Counted from the first letter of the stretch, positions 8,872 to 18,353 are shown. The stretch is 64,000 bases of DNA from Desulfurobacterium sp. TC5-1 (GCF_000421485.1 NZ_ATXC01000001.1:434001-498000); one strand, 5' to 3'. Notes: generated by a model from the sequence alone, not told the origin. Program-made: numbers and translations.

Positions 8872-10866
8872 CTATCCTCCCTTCTCTTCCGCTATGCCTT
8901 CATATTTATACTGATAACCACCAAGTTTTAGAAGGTCTATTCTTAGCATAACCTGATAATTTATCGTTCCGTCGAAGCTCTTTATCCAGTGGTATGTTAT
9001 GCTGCCTTTCCAGCAGTTTCTGTTAATCGTGAGGGCATACTGTCTTTCCCTGTCAAAATTATAGTTAAGGTCATAACGTTGGGCATAGGAAAATGTCAGG
9101 TACGGATTTATGTGAAAGGTTGTTCCCCAGCGGATGTAGTGGTTTTTTTCTTCCGTAATAAACGAGCGGTAATAGTTTGTCCAGAATGAAAATTTTTGGG
9201 ATTTAAAACTTATATAGGAGTTTGTTTTGTTTATGTCTCTCGTGTTGCCGTCAATTTCTAAATGTTCTCGAAAGGTTAGTTGTTGTGTTGGTGTAATTTC
9301 TGCGTCTATATTCCATGTTTCCCAAGGTTCTGTTTTTAGATAAAAGTTGTACCCGTTTTCTATCGTCAACTTTCCAATCTGATTACTATCTTTGTAGAGA
9401 TATGTTGCTATGGAAGCGGTTATTTTTTTCTCTTTTTCTACGATATCACTTCCGTCAAAATCGGGAATGTCGTTTTGATCTTTGTTTTGAACGTAATTTA
9501 GAGACAGTTCGGGATTTAAAGATACAGTTAAATTACCTGATGAAAATCGGAAATTTGAAAAATGTCTTTCTTCGTATTTCCAAAGGCTTCTATAAATGTT
9601 TTCTGTGCCGTTGCCGGTTACAGAGTAATAGGAAATCTGATTGCTGATTTTGAAGCTGTTTTTAATGTTTCCGGTAAACAGTGTGTATCTAAGAGAAGGT
9701 TCTAAATTAAATCTGCTTCCTCTGAAGCCCACCTTTCTGTAAAAGTATGTAAAATCGGAATCCATGCTAAATGTAATGGGAAGGTTTTTAGACAGGGGAA
9801 TGTCCATTAAGTAAAAGTTTATTTCCGGTAATTTTTGGAATATGGAATCTGTTGAATTATCCAAACTATCGAGGTACACAAGGTTTACGTTTAAGATGGC
9901 GTGATTCCACAGGCGGGAGTATGTTATATCGGATTTTGTGTACTGCTGCGTTAGTGTTTCAACGTCGGTTGTTCCATTTTCGGTGAAGAAGTTTCTGCTA
10001 CTTACAATGTTTACCTTTATGTTTCCATAAGAGTAGTCTGACTTAAGGTAGGAGTGCTTGAAATCTAACTGCCAGTTGGTTTCGTTTCCTGAGTCTATTC
10101 GGTAGTAATAGAGGTCGCCTTTACTGTAAGGTGACAGTACATACCTCAGCTTTGCACTTTCACCGTGACCGTTGCGGAAACGTTTTTCATACGTAAGTGT
10201 TAAATCCGCACTTCTTCCCAGAACAATGTAGAAAGGTTGTTTGATAGTTAGTCCCTGATCTTTTATGTAGCCGAACTTTGGAACAAGAAAGCCGGAAGTT
10301 CTCTTTTCGATAATGGGGCCGCTTATTGCTGGTGAAATAATTACGGGAACAGAGAGAACGTCAAAAGCCACCCATTTCCCTTTAAAACTTTCACCGATTT
10401 TAATTTTGAACGTTTTGGCTTCTATTGACCAATCGGGTCTATCACAACAGCAACAGCACGGTGTGTAGGTTCCGTTGTAGGCCAACCAGACTTTATCGGA
10501 AATCCTGATCAGCTTCTCTGCTTGGATGAAATCTGTCGGGGATAAAGCACCTTTTACCTGATAAAACTCGGCTTTTTTGCTTTGAAAATTGTATTTAAGT
10601 TCTGAACACCAGAGCTTTAATGGGGGTTGTTCAATAAAAACGTTACCTGTAAGTGTTACTGTTTTTGTTACGTTGTTGTAAGTCAGGGTATCGCCCTTTA
10701 TCGTTGCATTGTCAAATTGTAAAGTAACGTTACCTTCGGCTTTTATTTCAGTTTTGATGTTTCCTTCTATTTTCCTGGCTGTTAGAGTTATTGGTCCCTG
10801 GATTTGTGCTGCGGCACTGTTGATTTGGGCAAAGATAAGAAAAACAATTGCGATTACCTTTTTCAC
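8872..10866 (-). CDS. lptD: LPS-assembly protein LptD
   Basis: Outer-membrane translocon that inserts lipopolysaccharide. The 664-residue product has a signal peptide (cleavage near residue 20, SAAAQ), an OstA/LptA-like beta-jellyroll domain (about 25-110) with repeats such as KAEGNVTLQFDNATIKGD, and a long C-terminal beta-barrel (about 190-664). At the jellyroll/barrel junction five consecutive cysteines (137-141) precede DRPDW; a PDW-type motif is usual here but the cysteine run is odd. It is shorter than E. coli LptD (784). It is the first gene of an operon with a Cys-rich protein and a transporter, divergent from the UbiB operon. Confidence 0.88.
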   Translation of the reverse strand: MKKVIAIVFLIFAQINSAAAQIQGPITLTARKIEGNIKTEIKAEGNVTLQFDNATIKGDTLTYNNVTKTVTLTGNVFIEQPPLKLWCSELKYNFQSKKAEFYQVKGALSPTDFIQAEKLIRISDKVWLAYNGTYTPCCCCCDRPDWSIEAKTFKIKIGESFKGKWVAFDVLSVPVIISPAISGPIIEKRTSGFLVPKFGYIKDQGLTIKQPFYIVLGRSADLTLTYEKRFRNGHGESAKLRYVLSPYSKGDLYYYRIDSGNETNWQLDFKHSYLKSDYSYGNIKVNIVSSRNFFTENGTTDVETLTQQYTKSDITYSRLWNHAILNVNLVYLDSLDNSTDSIFQKLPEINFYLMDIPLSKNLPITFSMDSDFTYFYRKVGFRGSRFNLEPSLRYTLFTGNIKNSFKISNQISYYSVTGNGTENIYRSLWKYEERHFSNFRFSSGNLTVSLNPELSLNYVQNKDQNDIPDFDGSDIVEKEKKITASIATYLYKDSNQIGKLTIENGYNFYLKTEPWETWNIDAEITPTQQLTFREHLEIDGNTRDINKTNSYISFKSQKFSFWTNYYRSFITEEKNHYIRWGTTFHINPYLTFSYAQRYDLNYNFDRERQYALTINRNCWKGSITYHWIKSFDGTINYQVMLRIDLLKLGGYQYKYEGIAEEKGG

Positions 10867-10997
10867 TCACACTCTCCAGGTAGTTTGTTAGCCTTTATTT
10901 TAAACCAATTTCTCTAATGGGGTAGGTTGTAATTGACGGGAAAAGGGACATATTTTTCGATGAGGGTTCTATATCTTAAAAGTTTAAGGAGGGGCAT

Positions 10998-11309
10998 ATG
11001 GAAAGGCTCTCGGAACTTGTGAGAAAAATAGCGTTAGTAGAGATAGGTGCCATTTCTGTTGTCAATAGGAAAGTGGAAGAGTTTATTCGTAAATTAGAGG
11101 AAGAGGGTAAAATAGCGGAAAGTGAAGGGAAAAAAGCACTTGCTGATCTCAGGAAGACCTTTGAAGAGCAGAAGAAGGAAGTTGAAAAGAAGGTGGAAGA
11201 GGTAATTGGAAGAATGAACCTCGCCACAAAGAAAGAGGTGGAAGCGTTGAGGAAGGAAGTTGAAGCATTAAAGGAGGAACTGAAAAAGTTAAAAGGTGAA
11301 AAAGAGTGA
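10998..11309 (+). CDS. Phasin-like / coiled-coil protein upstream of UbiB
   Basis: A 103-residue, highly charged helical protein. The N-terminal 35 residues resemble the phasin or poly(hydroxyalkanoate)-granule-associated family, and the C-terminus (about 75-103, heptad pattern in TKKEVEALRKEVEALKEEL) is a coiled coil. Such small proteins are often encoded just before UbiB/ABC1 kinases and are thought to assist lipid or quinone metabolism. It overlaps ubiB by 4 nt (GTGA), indicating translational coupling. The start ATG has AAGGAGGGG upstream. No polyhydroxyalkanoate synthase is visible, so a true storage-granule role is not supported. Confidence 0.7.
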   Translation: MERLSELVRKIALVEIGAISVVNRKVEEFIRKLEEEGKIAESEGKKALADLRKTFEEQKKEVEKKVEEVIGRMNLATKKEVEALRKEVEALKEELKKLKGEKE

Positions 11310-12832
11310 TATCAATAGGTGAAAGAAATAGAAGAGTAAAAGATATAACAGGTGCTCTATTTTTTTGCAATTATGAGTATTTGAAGGAAAAGTTACCTGC
11401 ATCTTTATTGTGGTTGGGAAAGTTATTTTTTCGGAGATGGAACTTTTTACTTGAATACTCTCCGCCAGTTCGTCTGAGAGTGGCTCTTGAAAGGTTGGGT
11501 CCAACCTACATAAAAATAGGTCAGATGCTTTCGACCAGAGTGGATGTCTTTCCGGAAGAGTATATAAAAGAACTTGAGAAACTTCAGGATGATGTTCCTC
11601 CGGCTCCTGTTGATGAAATTTTAGAAGTGCTTGGTGATATTAGAAATGCTTTTAAAGAATTTTCTGAAAAACCTATAGGTTCTGGTTCAATTGCTCAGGT
11701 TCATACCGCTGTTCTTAAAAATGGTCAAAAAGTTGCCGTTAAAGTTATAAAACCGGGTGTTGAAGAACAGATAAGAAAAGACGTCACTATTTTAAAGTTA
11801 TTGGTGAGAAAGTTATCTAAGTTTATTAAACCTTTGAGAGATTACAGAATACCGTCGATAATAGAAGAGTTTGAGAGAGTTCTCCTTGACGAATTTGATC
11901 TTACCAAAGAAGCTTCTTACATGGAAATGTTCAGAAAGTTTGCTGAAGAGAAAGAACCAAGACTTGTTATTCCTGCAGTTTACTGGAAGTATACGAATAG
12001 AAATGTTCTTGTCTCTGAGTTTATAAAGGGAACAAAACTTACAGATTTAGAAAATCTTGAAAAATTCAACAGGAAAAAGCTTGCTGAAGATTTCGTGATC
12101 CTGGTTAACAGGCAGATTTTTGAACTTTCCGTTTTCCACGGTGACCTTCATCCGGGAAACATTTTCGTTCTTGACGATGGGAGACTTGCGTTTGTTGACT
12201 TTGGAATTATAGGGAGGCTTTCTCCTGATACATTTTCTGCGTTTTTTATGTTTTCCTATGCCGTCATGAAAAAAGATGTTGACATGATAGTTGAAGCTCT
12301 TAAAAAGGTTGGTGCGGTTGGGGATAACGTTAACGAGCAACTTTTAAAAAGGGAACTTCTTGTTTTCCTTGATAAATATTACAATAGGCCTCTTTCAAAA
12401 ATAGATGCTGAAAAGTTTTTTTATGAAGAACTTGCAATAACAAGGCAGTTTAATGTCGTTCTTCCTGAAGAATTATTGGTTCTTTTAAAAACGGTGACAC
12501 ATACAGAATCGGTGGCAAGAATAATCTGTCCCGATTTTACACTTCCACCTGTCCTTCAGCCTTATTTAAAGAAATTGATGCCAAAGTTTATGGTTGAAGA
12601 TTTTCGTCGCAGAACGATGAAAGCTGCAGCTTCCTACGCATCACTAATTGAACAATTCCCCGAACTTGTTGAGAAGAGCCTTAAGTCGAGAAAAACCGAA
12701 AGAGAGCTTCCACTTATAGAGTCCTCTTTTATTTTAGGGTTTAGTATTATTCTCGCTACAAAACCGGTTGTAGCACCTCTTTACCTTTTATTTGCTGCTC
12801 TTTATCCATTTTTAAAAGGAGGAAACGATTAA
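11306..12832 (+). CDS. ubiB: UbiB/ABC1/ADCK-family atypical kinase
   Basis: Atypical protein-kinase-like ATPase that supports isoprenoid quinone synthesis. The 508 residues include the family-specific KxGQ segment (YIKIGQMLSTRVDVFPEEY, near 70), the glycine/alanine-rich nucleotide loop near IGSGSIAQVH (about 125), the catalytic HGDLHPGNIF near 275 and DFGIIG near 295. Two hydrophobic segments close the C-terminus, as in UbiB. The start is GTG at 11306, overlapping the upstream gene. In this type of organism the quinone is probably a menaquinone, so the role is by analogy with ubiquinone biosynthesis. The next gene begins directly after the stop. Confidence 0.88.
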   Translation: MISIGERNRRVKDITGALFFCNYEYLKEKLPASLLWLGKLFFRRWNFLLEYSPPVRLRVALERLGPTYIKIGQMLSTRVDVFPEEYIKELEKLQDDVPPAPVDEILEVLGDIRNAFKEFSEKPIGSGSIAQVHTAVLKNGQKVAVKVIKPGVEEQIRKDVTILKLLVRKLSKFIKPLRDYRIPSIIEEFERVLLDEFDLTKEASYMEMFRKFAEEKEPRLVIPAVYWKYTNRNVLVSEFIKGTKLTDLENLEKFNRKKLAEDFVILVNRQIFELSVFHGDLHPGNIFVLDDGRLAFVDFGIIGRLSPDTFSAFFMFSYAVMKKDVDMIVEALKKVGAVGDNVNEQLLKRELLVFLDKYYNRPLSKIDAEKFFYEELAITRQFNVVLPEELLVLLKTVTHTESVARIICPDFTLPPVLQPYLKKLMPKFMVEDFRRRTMKAAASYASLIEQFPELVEKSLKSRKTERELPLIESSFILGFSIILATKPVVAPLYLLFAALYPFLKGGND

Positions 12833-13390
12833 ATGGCGGTTTATGTCTCCTTGATTCACTATCCTGTTTATAACAAAGAGAAGAGAGTGGTAGCCACATC
12901 GCTTACGACACTTGATATTCACGATATCGCCAGGTCTTCAAGAACTTACGGAGTAAAAGGTTACTACATAGTGCAGCCTATAGAAAACCATCTCTGGCTT
13001 GCCAACAAATTGCTTTCTTTCTGGCAGGGCGGTCACGGCAGAGAATACAATCCGAAAAGGTGGGAAGCTTTAAAGCTTGTTAAGGCTGTTCCCTACATAG
13101 AAGACGCAATTTCAGACATTGAGAAAGTAGAAGGCAAAAAACCTTACATTGTTTCTACTTCAGCAAAAAGATACGAACATACCATTAGTTTTCGGGATTT
13201 AAAATCTAAAATTGAGAATGAAGATGTCCCATTTCTCATCTGTTTTGGAACTGGATGGGGACTGACTGAGGAGTTTATAGAATCCTCTGATTTTATCCTT
13301 GAACCGATATGTGGTCCTACAAATTACAACCATCTTTCCGTTCGTTCAGCAGCTTCTATCATTCTGGACAGACTACTCGGTTTGCGATAA
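12833..13390 (+). CDS. SPOUT-superfamily RNA methyltransferase (TrmD-like C-terminal family)
   Basis: A 185-residue protein resembling the SAM-dependent RNA methyltransferase family annotated in Aquifex-type bacteria (PF09936-like). The segments TLDIHDIARSSRTYGV and YIVQPIENHLWL near the N-terminus and PFLICFGTGWGLTEE plus EPICGPTNYNHLSVRSAASI near the C-terminus fit the trefoil-knot SAM site of SPOUT enzymes, where a GTGWG-like loop holds the cofactor. The RNA target is unknown. It starts immediately after the ubiB stop and ends 45 bp before livK. Confidence 0.75.
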   Translation: MAVYVSLIHYPVYNKEKRVVATSLTTLDIHDIARSSRTYGVKGYYIVQPIENHLWLANKLLSFWQGGHGREYNPKRWEALKLVKAVPYIEDAISDIEKVEGKKPYIVSTSAKRYEHTISFRDLKSKIENEDVPFLICFGTGWGLTEEFIESSDFILEPICGPTNYNHLSVRSAASIILDRLLGLR

Positions 13391-13435
13391 AATACATTTT
13401 CAAATTTAAGTATCCTGATAAGGGAGGTAGAAGGA

Positions 13436-14551
13436 ATGAAAAGAGTCTTAAGTTTCTTTTCGATGGCTCTTTTTGCGTTAATGGCAGTTTTTGCACCTGC
13501 CCACGCGGAAGATGTCATCAAGATTGGTGTTGCTGGTCCTCACACCGGTGATCTTGCACCGTTTGGTGTTCCAACTGTTCATGCTGTTAAAATAGTTGCA
13601 GAAAAGTACAATGCTAACGGTGGTCTTCTTGGTAAGAAGATTCAGGTTATCGTTCTTGACGATCAGTGTAAACCTGAAATAGCTACCAATGTTGCAACCA
13701 ATCTCGTAACTCAGGGAGTTGTCGGGGTTATAGGTCACATCTGCAGTGGTGCTACAAAGGCTGCACTTCCAATCTACAAGCAGGCAAAAATACCCGTTAT
13801 TTCTCCATCTGCTACTAACCCGTCTCTTACAAAACTTGGGGCTCCTGTTTTCTTTAGAACAATTGCACCTGACAATGCTCAGGCTAAGCTCGATGCCGAT
13901 TTTATCGTTAATAAGCTTCACGCTAAGAGAGTAGCAATCATTCACGACAAGGAAGATTACGGAAAAGGTCTTGCAACTTACGTTAAAGAGTACATTGAGA
14001 AAAGTGGAAAGGCAAAGGTTGTTCTTTTTGCTGGAGTTACAAGAGGCGCAATGGACTATTCCGCTATTGTCCAGAGAATTAAGAGAGTTCATCCTGATGT
14101 TGTAATGTTTGGTGGTTACCACCCGGAAGCTTCTAAAATTGTTATGGCTATGAGAAGGATGAGAGTAAAAGTTCCTTTTATATCTGGTGACGGTATCAAA
14201 AACGATAAGTTTATTCAGGTTGCTGGAAGGTATGCAGAAGGAGTTTACGCTTCAGGACCAAAAGATATTTCAGGTAATCCTCTTTACAAAGTGGCCCTTG
14301 AAGAACACAAGAAAAAGTACGGAACAGAGCCGGGAGCATTTTACTTTAACGGATATGCAGCTGCTCAGGCGCTCTTTAACGCCATTCAGAAGGCAGGTTC
14401 AACCGATTTTGATAAGATTGTAAAGGTTCTTCATACACAGTATGTTGAAACACCTCTTGGAAAAATCAGGTTTGATAAAAATGGTGAAGCTGAAGGTGTT
14501 GGTTTTGCCATTTATCAGGTGAGAAACGGCAAGTTTGTCCAGGTTAAGTAA
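13436..14551 (+). CDS. livK: Branched-chain amino acid ABC transporter substrate-binding protein
   Basis: Periplasmic receptor (type-I periplasmic fold, Leu/Ile/Val-binding family) of the HAAT importer. The 371 residues start with a signal peptide (cleavage near residue 24, AHAED), followed by IKIGVAGPHTGDLAPFG and GLLGKKIQVIVLDDQCKP, typical of LivJ/LivK. Mature length fits the family. AAGGGAGGT precedes the ATG. It leads the livKHMGF operon and is separated from livH by a strong hairpin, which usually raises receptor abundance over the membrane parts. True ligands may include other hydrophobic or polar amino acids, or amides. Confidence 0.92.
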   Translation: MKRVLSFFSMALFALMAVFAPAHAEDVIKIGVAGPHTGDLAPFGVPTVHAVKIVAEKYNANGGLLGKKIQVIVLDDQCKPEIATNVATNLVTQGVVGVIGHICSGATKAALPIYKQAKIPVISPSATNPSLTKLGAPVFFRTIAPDNAQAKLDADFIVNKLHAKRVAIIHDKEDYGKGLATYVKEYIEKSGKAKVVLFAGVTRGAMDYSAIVQRIKRVHPDVVMFGGYHPEASKIVMAMRRMRVKVPFISGDGIKNDKFIQVAGRYAEGVYASGPKDISGNPLYKVALEEHKKKYGTEPGAFYFNGYAAAQALFNAIQKAGSTDFDKIVKVLHTQYVETPLGKIRFDKNGEAEGVGFAIYQVRNGKFVQVK

Positions 14552-14581
14552 TTTGTTTATAATTTCTGTAAAATTTATAGG

Positions 14582-14612
14582 GCGGCGGATAGCTTCTGCA
14601 GTTATCCGCCGC
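14582..14612 (+). terminator. Intercistronic hairpin between livK and livH
   Basis: A perfect 10-bp GC-rich stem (GCGGCGGATA at 14582-14591, TATCCGCCGC at 14603-14612) with an 11-nt loop, followed by only a weak U-run. It probably acts as partial attenuator or 3' stabiliser for the livK message rather than as full terminator, because livHMGF continue in the same direction without an obvious new promoter. Confidence 0.6.
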
Positions 14613-14637
14613 TATTCTATGAATAGAGGTGTGTGGG

Positions 14638-15549
14638 ATGATAGATTGGGGATACTTTACAGACCTCTTGGTTAGTGGCCTGACGAAAGGTAGCATCTAC
14701 GCTCTTATAGCACTTGGTTACACTATGGTTTACGGTATTATTCAGCTCATCAACTTTGCTCACGGTGAAATCTACATGATAGGAGCTTTTACCGCTCTTA
14801 TTTTTGCTGTTCTGCTTGCCAAGTTTGGTTTGAGCACGGGACTTATTTTTCTTATCGTTACGGTAATAGCGGTTATCTATGCTTCAGCTTATGGTTACAC
14901 TGTGGAGAAGATAGCTTATAAACCTTTGAGACATGCGCCGAGACTTTCACCTCTTATCAGTGCTATTGGTATGTCACTTTTTTTGCAAAACTATGTGATG
15001 CTGGCACAGACGCCGGATTTCGTTCCATTTCCTGACCTTATTCCGCATATAGGCATTCTTGAGAGGATAAGTGACTACATAGATCCTGTTGGACTGGTGA
15101 TTATAATTGTTACGTTCGTAGTTATGGTAGCTCTCCATTTCTTTATTAAGAAGACAAAAATTGGAAAGGCCATGAGAGCAACAGCTCAAAATAAAACGAT
15201 GGCTATGCTCTGTGGCGTTGATGTTGATAGAACGATTTCCATGACTTTTATTATAGGTTCTGCCCTTGCAGCTATTGGCGGTGTTTTAATCGGTTCTTAC
15301 GTTGGACAGATAAACTTCTTTATCGGTTTTATAGCAGGACTTAAAGCTTTTACGGCGGCCGTTCTTGGTGGAATTGGAAGTATTCCCGGTGCCGCTCTTG
15401 GAGGGATTATTTTAGGTTTAACAGAGAGTTTTGGTGCGGGATATATCTCAAGCGACTATCAGGATGTGTTTGCTTTTATTCTTTTAGTTTTGATTCTTAT
15501 TTTCCGTCCTGCAGGAATTCTTGGTAAAACCGATACCGAAAAAGTTTAA
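14638..15549 (+). CDS. livH: Branched-chain amino acid ABC transporter permease LivH
   Basis: Inner-membrane permease of the HAAT family. The 303 residues open with the typical segment GLTKGSIYALIALGYTMVYG and contain NFAHGEIYMIGAF, MRATAQNKTMAMLCGVDVDR and the coupling region near LGGIGSIPGAALGGIILG. About eight membrane helices. The start ATG at 14638 was chosen over an upstream GTG (14629) because AGAGGTG (14624-14630) is spaced for the former. It forms a heterodimer with LivM. Confidence 0.93.
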   Translation: MIDWGYFTDLLVSGLTKGSIYALIALGYTMVYGIIQLINFAHGEIYMIGAFTALIFAVLLAKFGLSTGLIFLIVTVIAVIYASAYGYTVEKIAYKPLRHAPRLSPLISAIGMSLFLQNYVMLAQTPDFVPFPDLIPHIGILERISDYIDPVGLVIIIVTFVVMVALHFFIKKTKIGKAMRATAQNKTMAMLCGVDVDRTISMTFIIGSALAAIGGVLIGSYVGQINFFIGFIAGLKAFTAAVLGGIGSIPGAALGGIILGLTESFGAGYISSDYQDVFAFILLVLILIFRPAGILGKTDTEKV

Positions 15550-15563
15550 GCAGGTGGTAGGCG

Positions 15564-16778
15564 ATGAAAGGAGTTATAGAAGAGTTAAAGAAGTCATTAA
15601 TAGCGGCTGTTTGGTTTGTTTTTCTGACGTTTCCCATAGTGGTGATGAAAGTAGATACTGCTGAAAATAGGGTGATTTTCCGCTGGAAAAACGTTATTTA
15701 TGTTGCAATTGCAGCTTTTGTTCTTTCATACTTGTGGCGGTATTTTCTTGAGAGGAAAGAACGCAGAGGTAATGTGGACGAAGATTCTGTAATTTACAAA
15801 ATCCTTTCCAATCCCAGGTATAGCAGGCCGTTTTACGCTGCTGTTTTACTTTTTGCCGTTGCGTTTCCGTGGCTATTTTCAACCTATCAGACAAATATTA
15901 TGGCTACGGCGCTTATCTATGTTATGTTAGGTCTTGGTCTTAACATAGTTGTTGGTCTTGCTGGATTGCTGGATCTTGGCTATGTTGCTTTTTATGCTGT
16001 AGGTGCCTATGCTTATGCTCTGCTGAATTACCATTTTGGCCTCAATTTCTGGGAAGTTTTACCAATTGCAGGAATTCTTGCGGCTTTTGCCGGTATTCTG
16101 CTTGGTTTTCCTGTTCTCAGGCTTCGCGGTGACTATCTTGCTATTGTTACTTTGGGCTTTGGTGAGATTATCAGAATAGTTTTGGAAAACTGGGATAGCT
16201 TTACTTTTGGTCCAAGTGGTATTTCAGGTGTTCCAAGACCTCCTCTTTTTGGTGTAAAAATGGATGTTAATCAGTCTCTCATATACATCTATTACATAAC
16301 CCTTGCCTTTGTCATATTCACGATTTTTGTTGTTAACAGGTTGCAGAATTCAAGGCTTGGCCGCGCCTGGCTTGCATTAAAAGAAGATGATATTGCCTGT
16401 CAGGCCATGGGAATAGACAGGGTAACCGCAAAGCTTACCGCTTTTGCTCTTGGTGCAACCTGGGCAGGTTTTGCCGGTGTAATTTTTGCCGCTAAAACAA
16501 CCTATGTCAGTCCTGCAAGTTTTACTTTCTTTGAATCTGTAGTTATTCTTTCTATAGTTGTTCTTGGTGGTATGGGTTCTATTGTTGGTGTTGTTCTTGC
16601 AGCTCTTGTTATGATACTTCTTCCTGAGTACTTGAGGGCATTTTCTGATTACAGGATGTTAATTTTTGCGCTTGCACTTGTTCTTGTTATGGTATTTAAG
16701 CCGGAAGGATTGATTCCGTTTAGAGGCGGTAGATTTGTCTATAAGAAAAAAGAAACGGCTGAGGGTGGCAATGAGTGA
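15564..16778 (+). CDS. livM: Branched-chain amino acid ABC transporter permease LivM
   Basis: Second permease of the HAAT importer, 404 residues with about ten membrane helices. Family landmarks are MLGLGLNIVVGLAGLLDLGYVAFYAVGAY near 120-150, a FPVLRLRGDYLAIVTLGFGEI segment near 180 and ALKEDDIACQAMGID near 270 (the ATPase-coupling loop), then VVLGGMGSIVG near the end. The N-terminal 95 residues carry two extra hydrophobic segments, as in longer LivM proteins. It overlaps livG by 8 nt. Confidence 0.92.
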   Translation: MKGVIEELKKSLIAAVWFVFLTFPIVVMKVDTAENRVIFRWKNVIYVAIAAFVLSYLWRYFLERKERRGNVDEDSVIYKILSNPRYSRPFYAAVLLFAVAFPWLFSTYQTNIMATALIYVMLGLGLNIVVGLAGLLDLGYVAFYAVGAYAYALLNYHFGLNFWEVLPIAGILAAFAGILLGFPVLRLRGDYLAIVTLGFGEIIRIVLENWDSFTFGPSGISGVPRPPLFGVKMDVNQSLIYIYYITLAFVIFTIFVVNRLQNSRLGRAWLALKEDDIACQAMGIDRVTAKLTAFALGATWAGFAGVIFAAKTTYVSPASFTFFESVVILSIVVLGGMGSIVGVVLAALVMILLPEYLRAFSDYRMLIFALALVLVMVFKPEGLIPFRGGRFVYKKKETAEGGNE

Positions 16779-17562
16779 GCCTATTCTTGACGTTAGAAAT
16801 TTGACGATGCAATTTGGCGGACTTAAGGCCGTGGATAACGTGAGCCTGCAGGTTTATCCTGAACAAATTGTTGCGCTTATAGGGCCTAATGGTGCCGGGA
16901 AAACTACCTTCTTTAATTGCGTTACCGGTATATACAAGCCTACGGCTGGTGATATTTACTTGAGAACGAAAGACGGGAAAAGGGTAAGAATAAACGGTAT
17001 GAAGCCAAACAAGATTACAGAGCTCGGTCTTGCAAGAACATTTCAGAATATCCGTCTTTTCCCGAACATGACAGCCCTTGAAAATGTTATGGTTGGAAGG
17101 CACTGCAGGACGAAGTCATGGATATTGGGTGCTATATTTAAGGGACCAAGGACAAGAAGAGAGGAAGAAGAAACGATAGAAAAAAGTTACGAACTTCTTA
17201 AACTTGTCGGACTTGAAAAGTATGTTAACGAGCTTGCCAAAAATCTGCCTTACGGTGCTCAAAGGCGTCTTGAGATTGCAAGGGCTCTTGCTACGGAACC
17301 TTCTGTTCTCCTTCTTGATGAACCGGCAGCCGGTATGAACCCGAAAGAGACGGCGGAACTTATGGATTTGATTTATCACATTAGAGACAATGAGGATGTT
17401 TCTATCCTTTTAATTGAACATGATATGAAGCTTGTCATGAACATTTCAGAGGTCGTTTATGTTATGGAATACGGAAAGCTCCTTGCAAAAGGAACACCTG
17501 AAGAGATAAGGCAGAATCCTGCTGTTATAAAAGCTTACCTTGGAGAGGAACACAATGCTTGA
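16771..17562 (+). CDS. livG: Branched-chain amino acid ABC transporter ATP-binding protein LivG
   Basis: Cytoplasmic ATPase of the importer, 263 residues. Walker A GPNGAGKTT, a LPYGAQRRLEIARAL signature (the LivG variant of LSGGQ) and Walker B VLLLDEPAAGMNP are all present, as is the LivG-type insert around the GLARTFQNIRLFPNMT Q-loop. The start was set at 16771 (GAGGGTGG upstream), not at an in-frame ATG 36 nt earlier inside livM. It overlaps livM and livF by 8 nt each. Confidence 0.93.
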   Translation: MSEPILDVRNLTMQFGGLKAVDNVSLQVYPEQIVALIGPNGAGKTTFFNCVTGIYKPTAGDIYLRTKDGKRVRINGMKPNKITELGLARTFQNIRLFPNMTALENVMVGRHCRTKSWILGAIFKGPRTRREEEETIEKSYELLKLVGLEKYVNELAKNLPYGAQRRLEIARALATEPSVLLLDEPAAGMNPKETAELMDLIYHIRDNEDVSILLIEHDMKLVMNISEVVYVMEYGKLLAKGTPEEIRQNPAVIKAYLGEEHNA

Positions 17563-18262
17563 AGTCAGAAATATAAACACTTTCTACGGAAACATTCAGG
17601 CACTGCACAATGTTTCTTTGAAAGTTGATGAGGGTGAGATTGTTACGCTTATTGGTGCTAACGGTGCCGGAAAAACAACAACATTGATGTCTATATGCGG
17701 AGTTGTTCCACCCCGTTCAGGTGAAATTATCTTTAACGGTGAACCTATTCAGGGACTTCCTCCTCATAAAATAGTTGCGAAAGGTATCGTTCAGGTTCCA
17801 GAAGGCCGTATGATATTTCCTGAACTCACTGTTATGGAAAATCTCGATATGGGTGCCTATTTGAGAAAGGATAAGGAGGGGATTAAACAGGATCTTGAAT
17901 ATATATTCGAACTGTTTCCTATACTGGCGGAAAGGAAAAATCAGCTTGGTGGAACGCTTTCTGGTGGTGAACAACAGATGCTTGCAATATCAAGGGCTCT
18001 AATGGCAAGACCGAAACTTCTGTTGCTTGATGAACCGAGCCTGGGTCTTGCACCTCTTATTATTAAGCAGATTTTTGATATTATAGTTAAGATTAATAAA
18101 GAACATAAAACGACAATTCTTCTTGTCGAACAGAATGCTCATCAGGCTCTTAAAATTGCCGATAGAGCCTATGTTATGGAAAGCGGCAGAATAACTATGG
18201 AAGATAAAGCTGAAAATCTTCTTAATAATGAGCAGGTTAAAAAGGCTTATTTAGGTCTCTAA
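17555..18262 (+). CDS. livF: Branched-chain amino acid ABC transporter ATP-binding protein LivF
   Basis: Second ATPase subunit, 235 residues. Walker A GANGAGKTT, Q-loop with QVPEGRMIFPELTVMENL (typical of LivF), LSGGEQQMLAISRALM signature and Walker B LLLDEPSLGLAP are in order. The start at 17555 is preceded by GGAGAGGAA; an earlier in-frame codon at 17540 lies deeper in livG. Last gene of the liv operon, closed by a rho-independent terminator. Confidence 0.93.
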   Translation: MLEVRNINTFYGNIQALHNVSLKVDEGEIVTLIGANGAGKTTTLMSICGVVPPRSGEIIFNGEPIQGLPPHKIVAKGIVQVPEGRMIFPELTVMENLDMGAYLRKDKEGIKQDLEYIFELFPILAERKNQLGGTLSGGEQQMLAISRALMARPKLLLLDEPSLGLAPLIIKQIFDIIVKINKEHKTTILLVEQNAHQALKIADRAYVMESGRITMEDKAENLLNNEQVKKAYLGL

Positions 18263-18268
18263 ACTTTA

Positions 18269-18297
18269 CCCGCCGTTTCTGGCGGGCTTCTTTTTTC
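18269..18297 (+). terminator. Rho-independent terminator of the liv operon
   Basis: CCCGCC (18269-18274), loop GTTTCT, GGCGGG (18281-18286), then CTTCTTTTTT. Stem and U-tract lie 7 nt after the livF stop. Confidence 0.85.
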
Positions 18298-18353
18298 AAG
18301 ATTTTGTCGTTGAAGATATTTCTTGAAAATCTATTTTTGCCTCTGGCGTAATT

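Noticed and set aside
13478-14122. Long minus-strand reading frame opposite livK
   Set aside because: Shadow of livK codon bias; no recognizable domain or ribosome site.
14582-14612. Full transcription terminator after livK
   Set aside because: No good U-tract follows and livHMGF continue with no clear new promoter; a partial attenuator or stability hairpin is more likely.
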